NCBI GenBank assembly: GCA_903858975.1
Contig: CAIOKW010000179.1
Coordinates: 1-31,402, forward strand
DNA length: 31,402 nucleotides
Source: Oligoflexia bacterium
GTDB lineage: Bacteria > Bdellovibrionota > UBA1018 > CAIMNF01
Direction of reading: 5' to 3'
Below are positions 7,097 through 14,572 of this stretch, piece by piece. A model generated the notes under the pieces. The model did not search any database. It was not told the DNA's origin and worked only from the letters and a program-made list of their open reading frames with translations. The position numbers and the translations under genes were made by a program. Numbering within the stretch: the first letter of the stretch is position 1; each line of letters opens with the position of its first letter.

Positions 7097-7666
7097 ATGC
7101 TTGAACTACCGACCCACAAAAGAATACTCATTGAGGCCCAGGATCTTGTTCAGCGGCACGGTTTCTTTGGTTTAAGTCTTCAGGACTTAGCCGATCGAAT
7201 CCATATTCGAAAGCCGAGCCTTTACGCGCACTATGACTCAAAAGAGAAGCTCGGAGTAGCTCTGGTGCAGGACTATCGAAAGCAGTTTTTGGCTTGGACT
7301 GGGGAGGTAGCAAAACTTCCTCAGGTTGAGCAGTTTCAAGCCTTTTTGCACGTTTTTGAAGATTACCTTGCTAGCGGGAAGGTTTGCCCACACTCGGCGC
7401 TCAGTCTTGACGGACCCCATCTACCTCCGACGATTCGTGAGGCTTCTCTAGAGTTCTATGGAGCCCAGGTGAAGTGGCTTTCTGATCTGATTGAGTCGGG
7501 GAAAGTAACGGGTGCTTTTTCAAACTCACAGGAATCAAACCTACTGGCTGCCCGGATTCTGCAGCAAATGGTGGGAGCCCAGTTGTTGGCAAGAATGACG
7601 GGAACTCGTGTGGTTTTTGATCAGGCTCGTATCGAACTGACGCAATCCTTGGTCCGAGCTCAGTAA
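7097..7666 (+). CDS. TetR-family transcriptional regulator
   Basis: About 189 residues from ATG 7097; an in-frame TTG at 7061 coincides with the -35 box and is unlikely to be used. The N-terminal helix-turn-helix has the usual TetR pattern: THKRILIEAQDLVQRHGFFG, then LSLQDLADRIHIRKPSLYAH with YDSKEKLGVAL. The recognition helix is near KPSLYAHY. The C-terminal region is an all-helical ligand and dimer domain, of the kind with CPHSALSLDGPHLP in the pocket. The gene diverges from the extended SDR gene, and the palindrome between them is the probable operator, so it likely represses itself and the SDR. The ligand is unknown; an acyl or aldehyde-like molecule would fit an SDR partner. Confidence 0.9.
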   Translation: MLELPTHKRILIEAQDLVQRHGFFGLSLQDLADRIHIRKPSLYAHYDSKEKLGVALVQDYRKQFLAWTGEVAKLPQVEQFQAFLHVFEDYLASGKVCPHSALSLDGPHLPPTIREASLEFYGAQVKWLSDLIESGKVTGAFSNSQESNLLAARILQQMVGAQLLARMTGTRVVFDQARIELTQSLVRAQ

Positions 7667-7850
7667 CTAACTCGCCGCAGCATGCCCCTCCTCTTAGATA
7701 CCCATATATTTTTGACTCCCTCCGCGAAATTCTTGTCATCCCCGATTTCTCGGATTACTTTCGAGGAACTCAGTGTTCGAGGTAGCTTTACTGGCCTTTA
7801 ATTTTGGGTATCAGTATCGATAACAAAACCTCAATTTGAGGGGGGGATCT

Positions 7851-8750
7851 ATGAAAATTGTTAGTTTATTGATGTGTGCATTCTTGATGAGCTCTAGTGC
7901 CCACGCATCTGTTTTTCCAAGCTCTAAATCATTGTCTTTAGAATCAGCTGTTGCGGGTAAGAAAGTTTCTTACTACGGCGGACCGGTAATTGGTCACGCT
8001 AAAGTTTACACTGTTTTCTGGGGCGCGAATATCAACGCTTCTGTAAAAGCTGCGATGCCTACATTCTACGCAGGAATCGTAGACAGTACTTATATGGACT
8101 GGTTGAGCCAGTACAACACCAACGTAAACGCAGTGGATGGTCGTATGGGAACGAACCAAACTGTAGGTCGCGGAACTTACGGCGGAACCATCACAATCAC
8201 TCCTGTAAAAGCTAAAGCAGCATCAGTTTCGGATGAAGAAATTCAAGCTGAATTAGAGCGCCAAGTAGCTGCAAAAGTACTTCCAGCGCCTACAGCTGAT
8301 ACGCTTTACATGATCCATTTCCCTGCAGGAATGAAAATCACTATGTCTGATGGAAACGGCGGAAACGCGACTTCTTGTCAGCAATTTTGTGCATATCACT
8401 TTGGATTCAAATCTAAAGCAGGTCCAAACATTTATTACGGTGTAATGCCAGATCTTAGCTCTATGGCGTGTTCTATGGGTTGCGGTATGGGATCACTTCT
8501 CGATCGCACCACGATCTCTTCTTCACACGAGTTGATTGAAGCGGTAACTGATGCATTCCCAACTCCAGGCAGCACTCCAGGCTTTCCACAAGCATGGAAC
8601 ACTACCGATGGTATGGAAATTGGCGATCTTTGCCAAAGTTCAACAGGTAAACTTCAAGTGGGCTCAACTCAGTTCACCATTCAACAAGAGTACGATAACC
8701 AAGCCGGTGCTTGTACTAAAGGTGATTACGTGAGCAGTGCTCATCGCTAA
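7851..8750 (+). CDS. Secreted EXORDIUM/phosphate-induced-protein-like protein with HELxE motif
   Basis: 299 residues from ATG 7851, which has a very strong GAGGGGGGG upstream. A Sec signal peptide of about 24 residues ends near AHA-S. The mature protein resembles the EXORDIUM/phi-1 family of plants and its bacterial relatives. It begins with YYGGPVIGHAKVYTVFWG, then has a SCQQFCAYHFGF cysteine region, and ends with the SSHELIEAVTD ... MEIGDLC block. HELxE with a downstream Glu could be a zinc site, so a metal-dependent secreted enzyme is possible but not established. Additional Cys pairs suggest disulfides. Codon choice is more uniform than in neighbouring genes (many GTA, GCT and TAC), and a strong ribosome binding site and terminator frame the gene. 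This points to high expression as a single-gene unit. Confidence 0.7.
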   Translation: MKIVSLLMCAFLMSSSAHASVFPSSKSLSLESAVAGKKVSYYGGPVIGHAKVYTVFWGANINASVKAAMPTFYAGIVDSTYMDWLSQYNTNVNAVDGRMGTNQTVGRGTYGGTITITPVKAKAASVSDEEIQAELERQVAAKVLPAPTADTLYMIHFPAGMKITMSDGNGGNATSCQQFCAYHFGFKSKAGPNIYYGVMPDLSSMACSMGCGMGSLLDRTTISSSHELIEAVTDAFPTPGSTPGFPQAWNTTDGMEIGDLCQSSTGKLQVGSTQFTIQQEYDNQAGACTKGDYVSSAHR

Positions 8751-8772
8751 GCGATAGTAATTTAGGTATTAG

Positions 8773-8809
8773 AAACGGGAAGCGCCTTTGGCTCTTCCCG
8801 TTTTTTTTT
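8773..8809 (+). terminator. Rho-independent terminator of the secreted protein gene
   Basis: AAACGGGAAG and CTTCCCGTTT form a 10-bp perfect stem. Inside it GCC and GGC can pair around a TTT loop. A run of nine T follows. It lies 22 bp after the stop at 8750. Confidence 0.95.
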
Positions 8810-8829
8810 AGGACCAGGGGCATTGAGTG

Positions 8830-9753
8830 ATGGATCAGAAACAGAATAGAATGGGCGTTGGACTTTTAGCGGGAGCTTCTACGGGGATCTTTTGGGGATT
8901 GCCCTTTCTCGTGCCACAGCTTCTAAAACACTATAGTGCTAGCGACATTGCTTTTGGACGCTTCTTTTTCTTCGGAGTAGTGAGCCTCTTCTTTATACCT
9001 CAAGTGGTGAGAATTCTCCGTTCATTGGGGCGTAAGGATCTCTTAAAAATTGTGCTCTTAAGCGCAAGCGGCTTTTGGTTTTACTCTGACCTTCTTTTTT
9101 GGGCAATTCAAAGAACGGATGGGGTCATCGCTTCTCTTATCCTAGGATTACTTCCGATCACGATCCCTCTTTTTACTCCGGGTAAACGAAGAGGGGGAGC
9201 GCAGTTCTACCTTGGCCTTCTCTTGATTTTGGTGGGCTTACTGAGTCTCTTTTGTTTTCCAATTTTGAGCGGAATGCGTGAGGTGAGACATCCTGCACCG
9301 ATCGGGATCTTCGCGCTGCTGGTCTGTTTAGCGCTTTGGACCACGTTTGCGATCTCTAATTCTCGCTTCCTGCAGTCTCATCCCGAGATTCCCAAGAAAG
9401 ATTTCTCAAGCGTCATGGGAATCCTTTCTTTGTTATTTATGACTCCGATCTTTTTGACCGGGGTGAACCTCGTCGAGTTTACGGGGCGCACGGAGTTTCC
9501 GCTCTATTTGCTTTGTTCCATAGGGCTTGGTTTTGGGTCCTCGTGGCTCGCCAATTGGCTTTGGAATATTTGCTCATTCTATTGTCCGTCTGAAATCTCA
9601 GGGACACTCCTCGTCTTCGAAACCATATTTGGTCTTTTGTACAGTTTTGGATTTGAGCATCGACTTCCATTTGGATTTGAATTCACTTCAATCATTTTGT
9701 TTTTGGGGGGCGTGCTCTTGTCCGTGACAGCCCAGATCAAAGCGTCCCGCTGA
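8830..9753 (+). CDS. DMT-superfamily (EamA-type) transporter
   Basis: An integral inner-membrane protein with about ten hydrophobic helices, arranged as two EamA-like halves. The first half starts LLAGASTGIFWGLPFLVPQL and contains FGRFFFFGVVSLFF and the ALILGLLP-like stretch SLILGLLPITIPLF. The second half ends SIILFLGGVLLSVTAQIKA. This is the topology of drug/metabolite transporters, which export or import amino acids, nucleotides or other small molecules; the substrate cannot be predicted here. ATG 8830 has CAGGGG 9 nt upstream; an adjacent GTG at 8827 is possible. The gene follows the terminator closely, so it has its own promoter in the short gap or depends on readthrough. Confidence 0.85.
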   Translation: MDQKQNRMGVGLLAGASTGIFWGLPFLVPQLLKHYSASDIAFGRFFFFGVVSLFFIPQVVRILRSLGRKDLLKIVLLSASGFWFYSDLLFWAIQRTDGVIASLILGLLPITIPLFTPGKRRGGAQFYLGLLLILVGLLSLFCFPILSGMREVRHPAPIGIFALLVCLALWTTFAISNSRFLQSHPEIPKKDFSSVMGILSLLFMTPIFLTGVNLVEFTGRTEFPLYLLCSIGLGFGSSWLANWLWNICSFYCPSEISGTLLVFETIFGLLYSFGFEHRLPFGFEFTSIILFLGGVLLSVTAQIKASR

Positions 9754-9818
9754 GGACTTGCATCAAGGATGAATTGTCCCAAGCGTGGAGTGCCTCGCTT
9801 CTGCAGTTCTTTTGGCCC

Positions 9819-9834
9819 TGGCCTAAGCTTTGCT
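9819..9834 (+). promoter_or_regulatory. Candidate sigma-54 promoter (-24/-12)
   Basis: TGGCCTAAGCTTTGCT has GG at 9820-9821 and GC at 9832-9833 separated by 10 bases, and a TTGCT -12 element. This agrees with the TGGCAC-N5-TTGCW consensus at all positions except one or two of the AC. The predicted start is near 9845, leaving a 25-nt leader with a strong ribosome binding site before the CsbD gene at 9870. No other sigma-70 promoter is obvious in this gap. Confidence 0.5.
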
Positions 9835-9869
9835 CCCTAAGGCGTAGGTCCTGAAGGAGGGATCTCGTT

Positions 9870-10076
9870 ATGAAGCAACAAAGTCAAGGTGCCGACTGGA
9901 GTGATTTAAAATCAAAAATTAAAACAAAGTGGGCGAAGATTCCCGATACTGAGTTAGAAGGCCTCCAAGGCAAGATTGATAATTTGGCTGGGAAAATTCA
10001 AAAAGCATATGGAGTTCCCAAGTATCAAGCACAGCAGGAAGTGGATGATTTTAAGAAAACCTTAAAGTCGAAGTGA
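9870..10076 (+). CDS. CsbD-family stress-response protein
   Basis: A 68-residue soluble, charged, helical protein of the CsbD family (general stress response, function unknown). The pattern is typical: DWSDLKSKIKTKWAKIPDTE, then LEGLQGKIDNLAGKIQKAYG and a Gln/Glu-rich tail EVDDFKKTLKSK. GAAGGAGGG stands in front of ATG 9870. It is followed 6 bp later by the small membrane protein at 10083, so the two form a short operon. A sigma-54-like promoter lies 36 bp upstream of the start. CsbD relatives are induced by stress, starvation or envelope damage, so this unit may be conditional. Confidence 0.9.
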   Translation: MKQQSQGADWSDLKSKIKTKWAKIPDTELEGLQGKIDNLAGKIQKAYGVPKYQAQQEVDDFKKTLKSK

Positions 10077-10082
10077 GGGAAT

Positions 10083-10235
10083 ATGTGGACCTTTTCAGTA
10101 GTCTTGATTGGCATTTGGCTAGTCGCGATGATGGCGAATTACACCCTGAACGGGTACGTCCATGTGCTTTTTGCACTCGCATTGATTTTGATGATTGCGA
10201 AAGTCATTCGAAGCGAAAGGAAGCGATTACGCTAG
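10083..10235 (+). CDS. Small membrane protein, lmo0937/DUF5670 family
   Basis: A 50-residue protein, ATG 10083 to TAG 10235, with GAGGGA just upstream. It starts MWTFSVVLIGIWLVAMMANY and continues TLNGYVHVLFALALILMIAK, then ends with a basic tail. The pattern of two short hydrophobic helices joined by a Tyr-Thr-Leu-x-Gly turn and a positively charged end matches the lmo0937 family of tiny stress-associated membrane proteins. It begins 6 bp after the CsbD stop. Its last 9 bases overlap the convergent flavoprotein gene. CsbD and lmo0937-type genes are often seen together, which supports the call. Confidence 0.8.
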   Translation: MWTFSVVLIGIWLVAMMANYTLNGYVHVLFALALILMIAKVIRSERKRLR

Positions 10236-11435
10236 AGCCCTTCCAATGATAGCCCCCTGTGAGACGCTTGCTTGAATGAGGAAACCACCGGTGGGTGCAT
10301 CCCAATTCAGCATTTCTCCACCGCAGTAAATCCTTGGAAACGCTTTTAACTGAAAATGATTTGTAAGTTCACTCAAAGCCAAGCCGCCTTTAGATGAGAT
10401 GGCTTCTTTGAGTGGACGTGCAGATTTCAAATGGACAGGGAACTTCTTCACGTAGTCGATTAGCATGGAAAGATTTGCCTTCACTTCAGGGGGTGAGTGG
10501 TGAAAGAGAAGACTTTCCGAGGCTTCGGGTAGTGCGAGAAACTTTTTTACTCTTCTCATGGGAGAAAGATTTTCCTTGGTGCGGCTGAGTTTCTCTAAAA
10601 TCTGAGAGTGGGAGAGGTCGGGCTTTAAATCAAGGGTCGCAGGCCCCGGAATTCCGCAGAAATAAACGGGTGTCCCTTCAATGCCATACTGAGTGATCAC
10701 GAGCTCACCGCGCTTCGTGCCGCGGGTCGTGGTGAGATCAACTTTTTTAAGTGGTTTACCTTCGCTTTCCTTGAGGAAGGCAGCCGCCCATTCGATCTCA
10801 TAACCTACGTTACTCGCCTGAAACGGAAGGACTTCTAAACCTTTTGATCGGAAGAGTGCGGGCCAGGTTGGGGTTTCTTCTTCCCAGCTTCCACCGCCCA
10901 AGAACGCCGCGACTTTATCAAATCGAAAAAACTCAATTCCTTTCGTCTCTTGATTCTTAAAAGAGAGATCAATCCCATCTGCTGTGGAATGGAAGTCATT
11001 GAGTTCATGCTGGGAGTGAAATTGAACCCCGTGCGACTCAAGGAAGAAGAGCCATTCCTTTAAAAGTCTCGATGCTTTCATCTCTTTCACAAAATATCGA
11101 TTAGAAGTTCCGATGAAGGTTTCAAGGCCGAGTGAGGTCTCAATAAAGCTAACCCAGTCTTCGGGTCTGTATTGCGAGAGCAATTCGGTCCAAAATGCGT
11201 GATCCCAGCCTTCATAGTGATGAGCAAACTCAAGGGGAGGGAGGTGGTGTGAGATATTTAGGCCAGAGCTTCCTGCGATCAGCAGTTTTCGACCGAGTCC
11301 AGATCGTTTTTCAAAGACATGGATTTCTGAAGATTTTTTTTGAAGTCGCTTCTGTTCTAAAATGAGCTCAGTTGCGGCCATTAAGCCCGCGGGACCAGAA
11401 CCTAAGATCGCTATTCTCGTCACTTGATCGGCCAT
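10227..11435 (-). CDS. FAD-dependent oxidoreductase, HI0933/BaiN-like (TIGR03862-type)
   Basis: 402 residues. The N-terminal Rossmann motif is AILGSGPAGLMAATELIL, followed by EKRSGLGRKLLIAGSSGLN, the GRKLLxxGxGxxN signature of the HI0933-like flavoproteins. The C-terminal FAD-closing motif is YCGGEMLNWDAPTGGFLIQA. These cytoplasmic proteins bind FAD; the substrate is unknown for most of the group, and the family is separate from BaiN itself despite database names. Its ATG overlaps the stop of the chemoreceptor as TAATG, so the two are translationally coupled. A redox or NADH-linked role in sensing is a tempting but unproven idea. Confidence 0.85.
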   Translation of the reverse strand: MADQVTRIAILGSGPAGLMAATELILEQKRLQKKSSEIHVFEKRSGLGRKLLIAGSSGLNISHHLPPLEFAHHYEGWDHAFWTELLSQYRPEDWVSFIETSLGLETFIGTSNRYFVKEMKASRLLKEWLFFLESHGVQFHSQHELNDFHSTADGIDLSFKNQETKGIEFFRFDKVAAFLGGGSWEEETPTWPALFRSKGLEVLPFQASNVGYEIEWAAAFLKESEGKPLKKVDLTTTRGTKRGELVITQYGIEGTPVYFCGIPGPATLDLKPDLSHSQILEKLSRTKENLSPMRRVKKFLALPEASESLLFHHSPPEVKANLSMLIDYVKKFPVHLKSARPLKEAISSKGGLALSELTNHFQLKAFPRIYCGGEMLNWDAPTGGFLIQASVSQGAIIGRALA

Positions 11436-13120
11436 TAGCCAGCCTGTAAGTCGGAGCTCGAGCTTCCATCCAGAGTGCTTTTCAGCTTTTGAACTGAGGC
11501 GCGGAGGGTGGTCGCTTGTTTTGAGAGTCGATCAGCAGCAGCTGAGGACTCTTGGGAGGCAGTCGTATTTTGATTGGTGATCTGATTCAATTGAATCATT
11601 GCCTTATTAATTTCAATTACGCCGCGCGATTGTTCCTGCGAGCCCGCGGTGATTTCGCTCACCATCTGACTCACATTCATGGCGCCATCTACAATTTCGT
11701 CCAGGACCTCACCGCATTCGCGGGCCACTTGAGTGCCTGCAGAAACTTTGTCCTTACCGATGCTCACAAGTCGCTCTACCTTCGATTTGGTTTCTTCGAC
11801 GATGGATTCTACTCGGCTAATACTTCGATCGAGAATCTGGGTGATTTCGGAAGCCGCGGTCCCACTCATTTGTGCGAGATTCCCGACTTCTTCTGCTACG
11901 ACTGCAAAGCCTTTTCCGTGCTCTCCGGCTCTTGCTGCTTCAACAGACGCATTAAAGGAAAGGAGCTTCGTTTGAAATACGATTTCATTAATGACTTTGG
12001 TTTTATTTCCAATATCAGCAATGAGTCGTACGATTTCAGACATTTGGCGATTGCTCTCATCAATCTGAGTCATAATGTTTGCATTGCTCTCATCAATTTG
12101 TTCAATCGACGTGATCATATCTTTCACGACGCCTTTTCCTTTTTCGGCATTGTGCTGACTTCCGGTCGCAACCCCTTGGGATTTGCTCGCATTTTCTGCG
12201 TTTCGGCTGACCATCGCACTCATTTCTTCCATTGAAGCTGAGGTTTCCTCGAGTGCCGCGGCCTGTTCGCTGACTCCTGAATTCAGTTGAATGCTGGTCG
12301 AGGCGATCTGAGATGACATGGCAGCTACCTCTTCTGCGGTTTCAGAGAGACTATTGGCAAGATCTGAGAGACCTTCAATGGGTTTTCTAATTACCATAAA
12401 GGCGAGAAAGAGGGCAGTCAGGGTAATGAGGCTTCCCCAAAGGACAATATTTTGAGTGGAAGCTTTTACGCTCTGTTTGACGGGAGCAAGACTCGAGATA
12501 ATGGTGAAGGTTCCTCGGATATCCCCGTCCTTCATGTCTTCCATGGCATAGCCCAAAATGTCTTTACCGTTTTTCCAAGGACTGGTGCTTGGATGTCCAT
12601 GACAGGTAAGGCAGCCTTGAGTTTGGGAAATTCTGACGGGGCGGGTAACTCGAATCTGCTGCCCATCAGCTGTAATTTCAACGTGTTCTGTTTGGGATGG
12701 ATCGGCCCTAAATTTTTCAATGAGACGGGTCTCAACCTCGTCTGCTTGATTTTCCTTATTACGAGGATGATCTGAGGCCACTCGAAATTTATAGTTTTCT
12801 TTGTCGGCACCGATTTCGCCAATTTTGAAAGCAGCAAAGATAGGAACGCTTTTCAGAACTTTGAGTTTTTGATCGTCAGAAATCTTGCCGTCCGGGAATT
12901 TATGCAGGGTCTCCGTAACGACCGTATCCAGTGTGCCCATTTGAGCTACATAGCTAGCCCCCACTTCGAGGCGAGATAATATTGCACCTGATTTTTCAAT
13001 CAGGGCTTCTTCTCCATTGCTATTCATTTTTTTGGAGGAGACGATAATCGCAGCTGCGGTACTGACCAAACAAGCGACCGCGATTGTCAACAGCATGCGA
13101 TTTCTAAAGTTGAGTTTCAC
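11435..13120 (-). CDS. Methyl-accepting chemotaxis protein with DUF3365/Tll0287-like haem sensor
   Basis: A 561-residue chemoreceptor. TM1 is at about residues 9-28. The periplasmic sensor contains CLTCHG (C170, C173, H174), a c-type haem attachment site in the DUF3365/Tll0287-like setting with VASDHPRNKENQAD before it. TM2 is at about 226-245. The cytoplasmic helices include the conserved tip (VFQTKLLSFNASVEAARAGE and HGKGFAVVAEEVGNLAQMS). I see no clear HAMP domain between TM2 and the signalling helices, and there is no C-terminal NWETF-type CheR/CheB tether. The start is GTG 13120 with GAGGAGGGA about 9 nt upstream. Such receptors probably respond to redox, oxygen or NO through the haem. 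Its stop overlaps the flavoprotein start by one base. Confidence 0.93.
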   Translation of the reverse strand: MKLNFRNRMLLTIAVACLVSTAAAIIVSSKKMNSNGEEALIEKSGAILSRLEVGASYVAQMGTLDTVVTETLHKFPDGKISDDQKLKVLKSVPIFAAFKIGEIGADKENYKFRVASDHPRNKENQADEVETRLIEKFRADPSQTEHVEITADGQQIRVTRPVRISQTQGCLTCHGHPSTSPWKNGKDILGYAMEDMKDGDIRGTFTIISSLAPVKQSVKASTQNIVLWGSLITLTALFLAFMVIRKPIEGLSDLANSLSETAEEVAAMSSQIASTSIQLNSGVSEQAAALEETSASMEEMSAMVSRNAENASKSQGVATGSQHNAEKGKGVVKDMITSIEQIDESNANIMTQIDESNRQMSEIVRLIADIGNKTKVINEIVFQTKLLSFNASVEAARAGEHGKGFAVVAEEVGNLAQMSGTAASEITQILDRSISRVESIVEETKSKVERLVSIGKDKVSAGTQVARECGEVLDEIVDGAMNVSQMVSEITAGSQEQSRGVIEINKAMIQLNQITNQNTTASQESSAAADRLSKQATTLRASVQKLKSTLDGSSSSDLQAG

Positions 13121-13158
13121 GGAATATTCCCTCCTCGGGCAAAGTGTTTCTCTCTCGT

Positions 13159-13187
13159 CGGCATTTTTTCCATTTATCTAAATGCCG
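13159..13187. repeat. Inverted repeat between the chemoreceptor and HAD genes
   Basis: CGGCATTT (13159-13166) and AAATGCCG (13180-13187) are perfect 8-bp inverted copies separated by 13 bp of mostly T and A. It lies in the 183-bp intergenic region between the two divergent starts, 39 bp upstream of the chemoreceptor GTG. There is no T-tract after it in either direction, so a terminator is unlikely; an operator is more plausible. The rest of this gap holds no gene that I can see. A GTGTAAAAT box near 13256 may be the -10 of the HAD gene. Confidence 0.5.
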
Positions 13188-13303
13188 TTTGCAGCCGATT
13201 TGGGTGTTATTTGCGACTGAAGGGGTGTGTTAATCTTGTGCGTTAAATGGTTTTTGTGTAAAATAAAGGATGTTTAAAGAATAATGTCTGAAAGGAGGTA
13301 CCC

Positions 13304-13945
13304 ATGTTGCGGTCGGTTAAAAACGGAGTCGATGCAGTGGTGTTGGATTTGGGCGGAGTGATTGTGAACCTCGATTATGGTCGTAGTCTAAGAGCCTTTC
13401 AGGCCTTGATTCCCGAACTTGATCCGGGAACCTTTTGTGGGAAGGAGCATCAGCTTCCGTTTTATTCCAGGTATGAGGTAGGCGCGATTTCGAGTGAAGA
13501 GTTCTATTTTGATCTCATGCAATACTACGGGGTGAAGATAGACTTCGAAACTTTCTGCCAATCATGGAATGCCATGATTCTCGATTTGCCCAAGAATCGT
13601 TGGCAGCGCATCTCTCGCCTTTCGGCATCGACGCGATTATTTTTGTTTTCCAATATTAACTCACTCCACGAAAAACGGCTCTATGAAGTTCATCAAGAGA
13701 TTAGTGACACTCCCTTTGACTCGATTTTTGAAAAGGTTTACTTTTCTCACCAGATGGGTATGAGGAAGCCGGATCCAAAAGCTTTTCAGAGAATCTTGGA
13801 TGAGAATCAGCTCACGCCTGACCGGACTCTTTTTATAGACGATAGTGAGCACCATGTGGAGGGTGCTCGTTCGATTGGAATTCGAAGCTACCAGCTTAAA
13901 CTTGGTCAAACACTTGAGGAGTTACTAGCCGAGCTTGGGTTCTAA
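13304..13945 (+). CDS. HAD-superfamily hydrolase, YihX-like phosphatase
   Basis: 213 residues with a textbook ribosome binding site (AAAGGAGGT, 13291-13299). Motif I is VLDLGGVIVNLD with nucleophile Asp15; the second acid is Gly, as in the DLG subfamily of YihX (alpha-D-glucose-1-phosphatase). Motif II is FLFSNIN, motif III the Lys in GMRKPDPKAF, and motif IV FIDDSEHHVEGA. A helical cap lies between motifs I and II, as in subfamily IA. The substrate could be a sugar phosphate, but HAD-IA members are promiscuous and this is only a family-level call. It overlaps the convergent DoxX gene by 4 bp. Confidence 0.88.
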   Translation: MLRSVKNGVDAVVLDLGGVIVNLDYGRSLRAFQALIPELDPGTFCGKEHQLPFYSRYEVGAISSEEFYFDLMQYYGVKIDFETFCQSWNAMILDLPKNRWQRISRLSASTRLFLFSNINSLHEKRLYEVHQEISDTPFDSIFEKVYFSHQMGMRKPDPKAFQRILDENQLTPDRTLFIDDSEHHVEGARSIGIRSYQLKLGQTLEELLAELGF

Positions 13946-14334
13946 TTTAGTTTTTTTCGAAAGGGGATCAGGTCGCGTAATCGAGCATCACGCATGTAGA
14001 GGGCGCCCCAAATCATCACGCCAAAGAGAGCTTGTAGAGCAACGCCTTCTTGCATTCTCATGTGGGTTGCAATGGCTCCGCCTAAATATCCGGTCAAGAG
14101 GATTGCCCCTAAGACAGCGGTCTGTGGGATGAGGTAGGTAATGATCGATAGGGCTTCCATGAAGCCCACCTTGATGAGGCTAGCCTCAGGCCAGCCAAAG
14201 TGATTCCAGCCTTGCATCATTTCAGGTCCACCGCGAAACTTCATAGAAGCACTCATGATAAAGGGAAGGGCCATGAGAATGGAAAGGGCGAGGCCAAGGT
14301 TTGCGATCTTCGACTTTTTAATTTGGGTGTTCAT
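13942..14334 (-). CDS. DoxX-like membrane protein
   Basis: 130 residues with four hydrophobic helices: ANLGLALSILMALPFIMSAS, then about 60-80 (FMEALSIITYLIPQTAV), 82-95 (GAILLTGYLGGAIATH) and 100-115. MKFRGGPEM and HFGWPEASLIKVGFMEALS are typical of the DoxX/DUF4149-like group of small quinone-linked or thiosulfate-related membrane proteins; most members have no known function. The start at 14334 has GAAGGAA 4-5 nt upstream. The gene lies just downstream of tRNA-Arg on the same strand and converges on the HAD gene. Confidence 0.82.
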   Translation of the reverse strand: MNTQIKKSKIANLGLALSILMALPFIMSASMKFRGGPEMMQGWNHFGWPEASLIKVGFMEALSIITYLIPQTAVLGAILLTGYLGGAIATHMRMQEGVALQALFGVMIWGALYMRDARLRDLIPFRKKLN

Positions 14335-14362
14335 TGGATTCCTTCGGTTTATGGATTAGAAA

Positions 14363-14440
14363 TGGCGTCTCCTAGAGGATTCGAACCTCTGACCTTTAGC
14401 TCCGGAGGCTAACGCTCTATCCAGGCTGAGCTAAGGAGAC
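14363..14440 (-). tRNA. tRNA-Arg (anticodon CCG)
   Basis: On the minus strand the acceptor GTCTCCT pairs with AGGAGAC. The D stem is GCTC/GAGC, the anticodon stem TTAGC/GCTAA with loop CTCCGGA, and the T stem AGAGG/CCTCT around TTCGAAT. The anticodon CCG (14405-14403) reads CGG. The discriminator is G, and CCA is encoded at 14365-14363. Confidence 0.97.
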
Positions 14441-14572
14441 TTAAAAACTGAGCCTAAGGGTAATGGTTAAATACTTGGGGGCCTTTTGCAACTATTCAGG
14501 TCAGTTAATCTTGAGTTTCTTTAATTGGGGTCTCGACTGTAAGGGTTAAAAATGTAAGGATGCTTTTACTCC

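Noticed and set aside
7797..7823. Sigma-28-like promoter TTTAATTT-N11-ATCGATAA before the EXORDIUM-like gene
   Set aside because: Eleven of sixteen matches in AT-rich DNA is not convincing, and no flagellar link exists.
11552..12235. Long plus-strand open frame of 227 codons opposite the chemoreceptor
   Set aside because: It is entirely antisense to a gene with clear family motifs, is Phe- and His-rich without domain features, and lacks a ribosome binding site.
13141..13187. Sigma-28-like promoter (GCCGACGA box) for the chemoreceptor
   Set aside because: The -10 part matches at six of eight positions, but the -35 at the proper 15-bp spacing is only TTAG; too weak to call.
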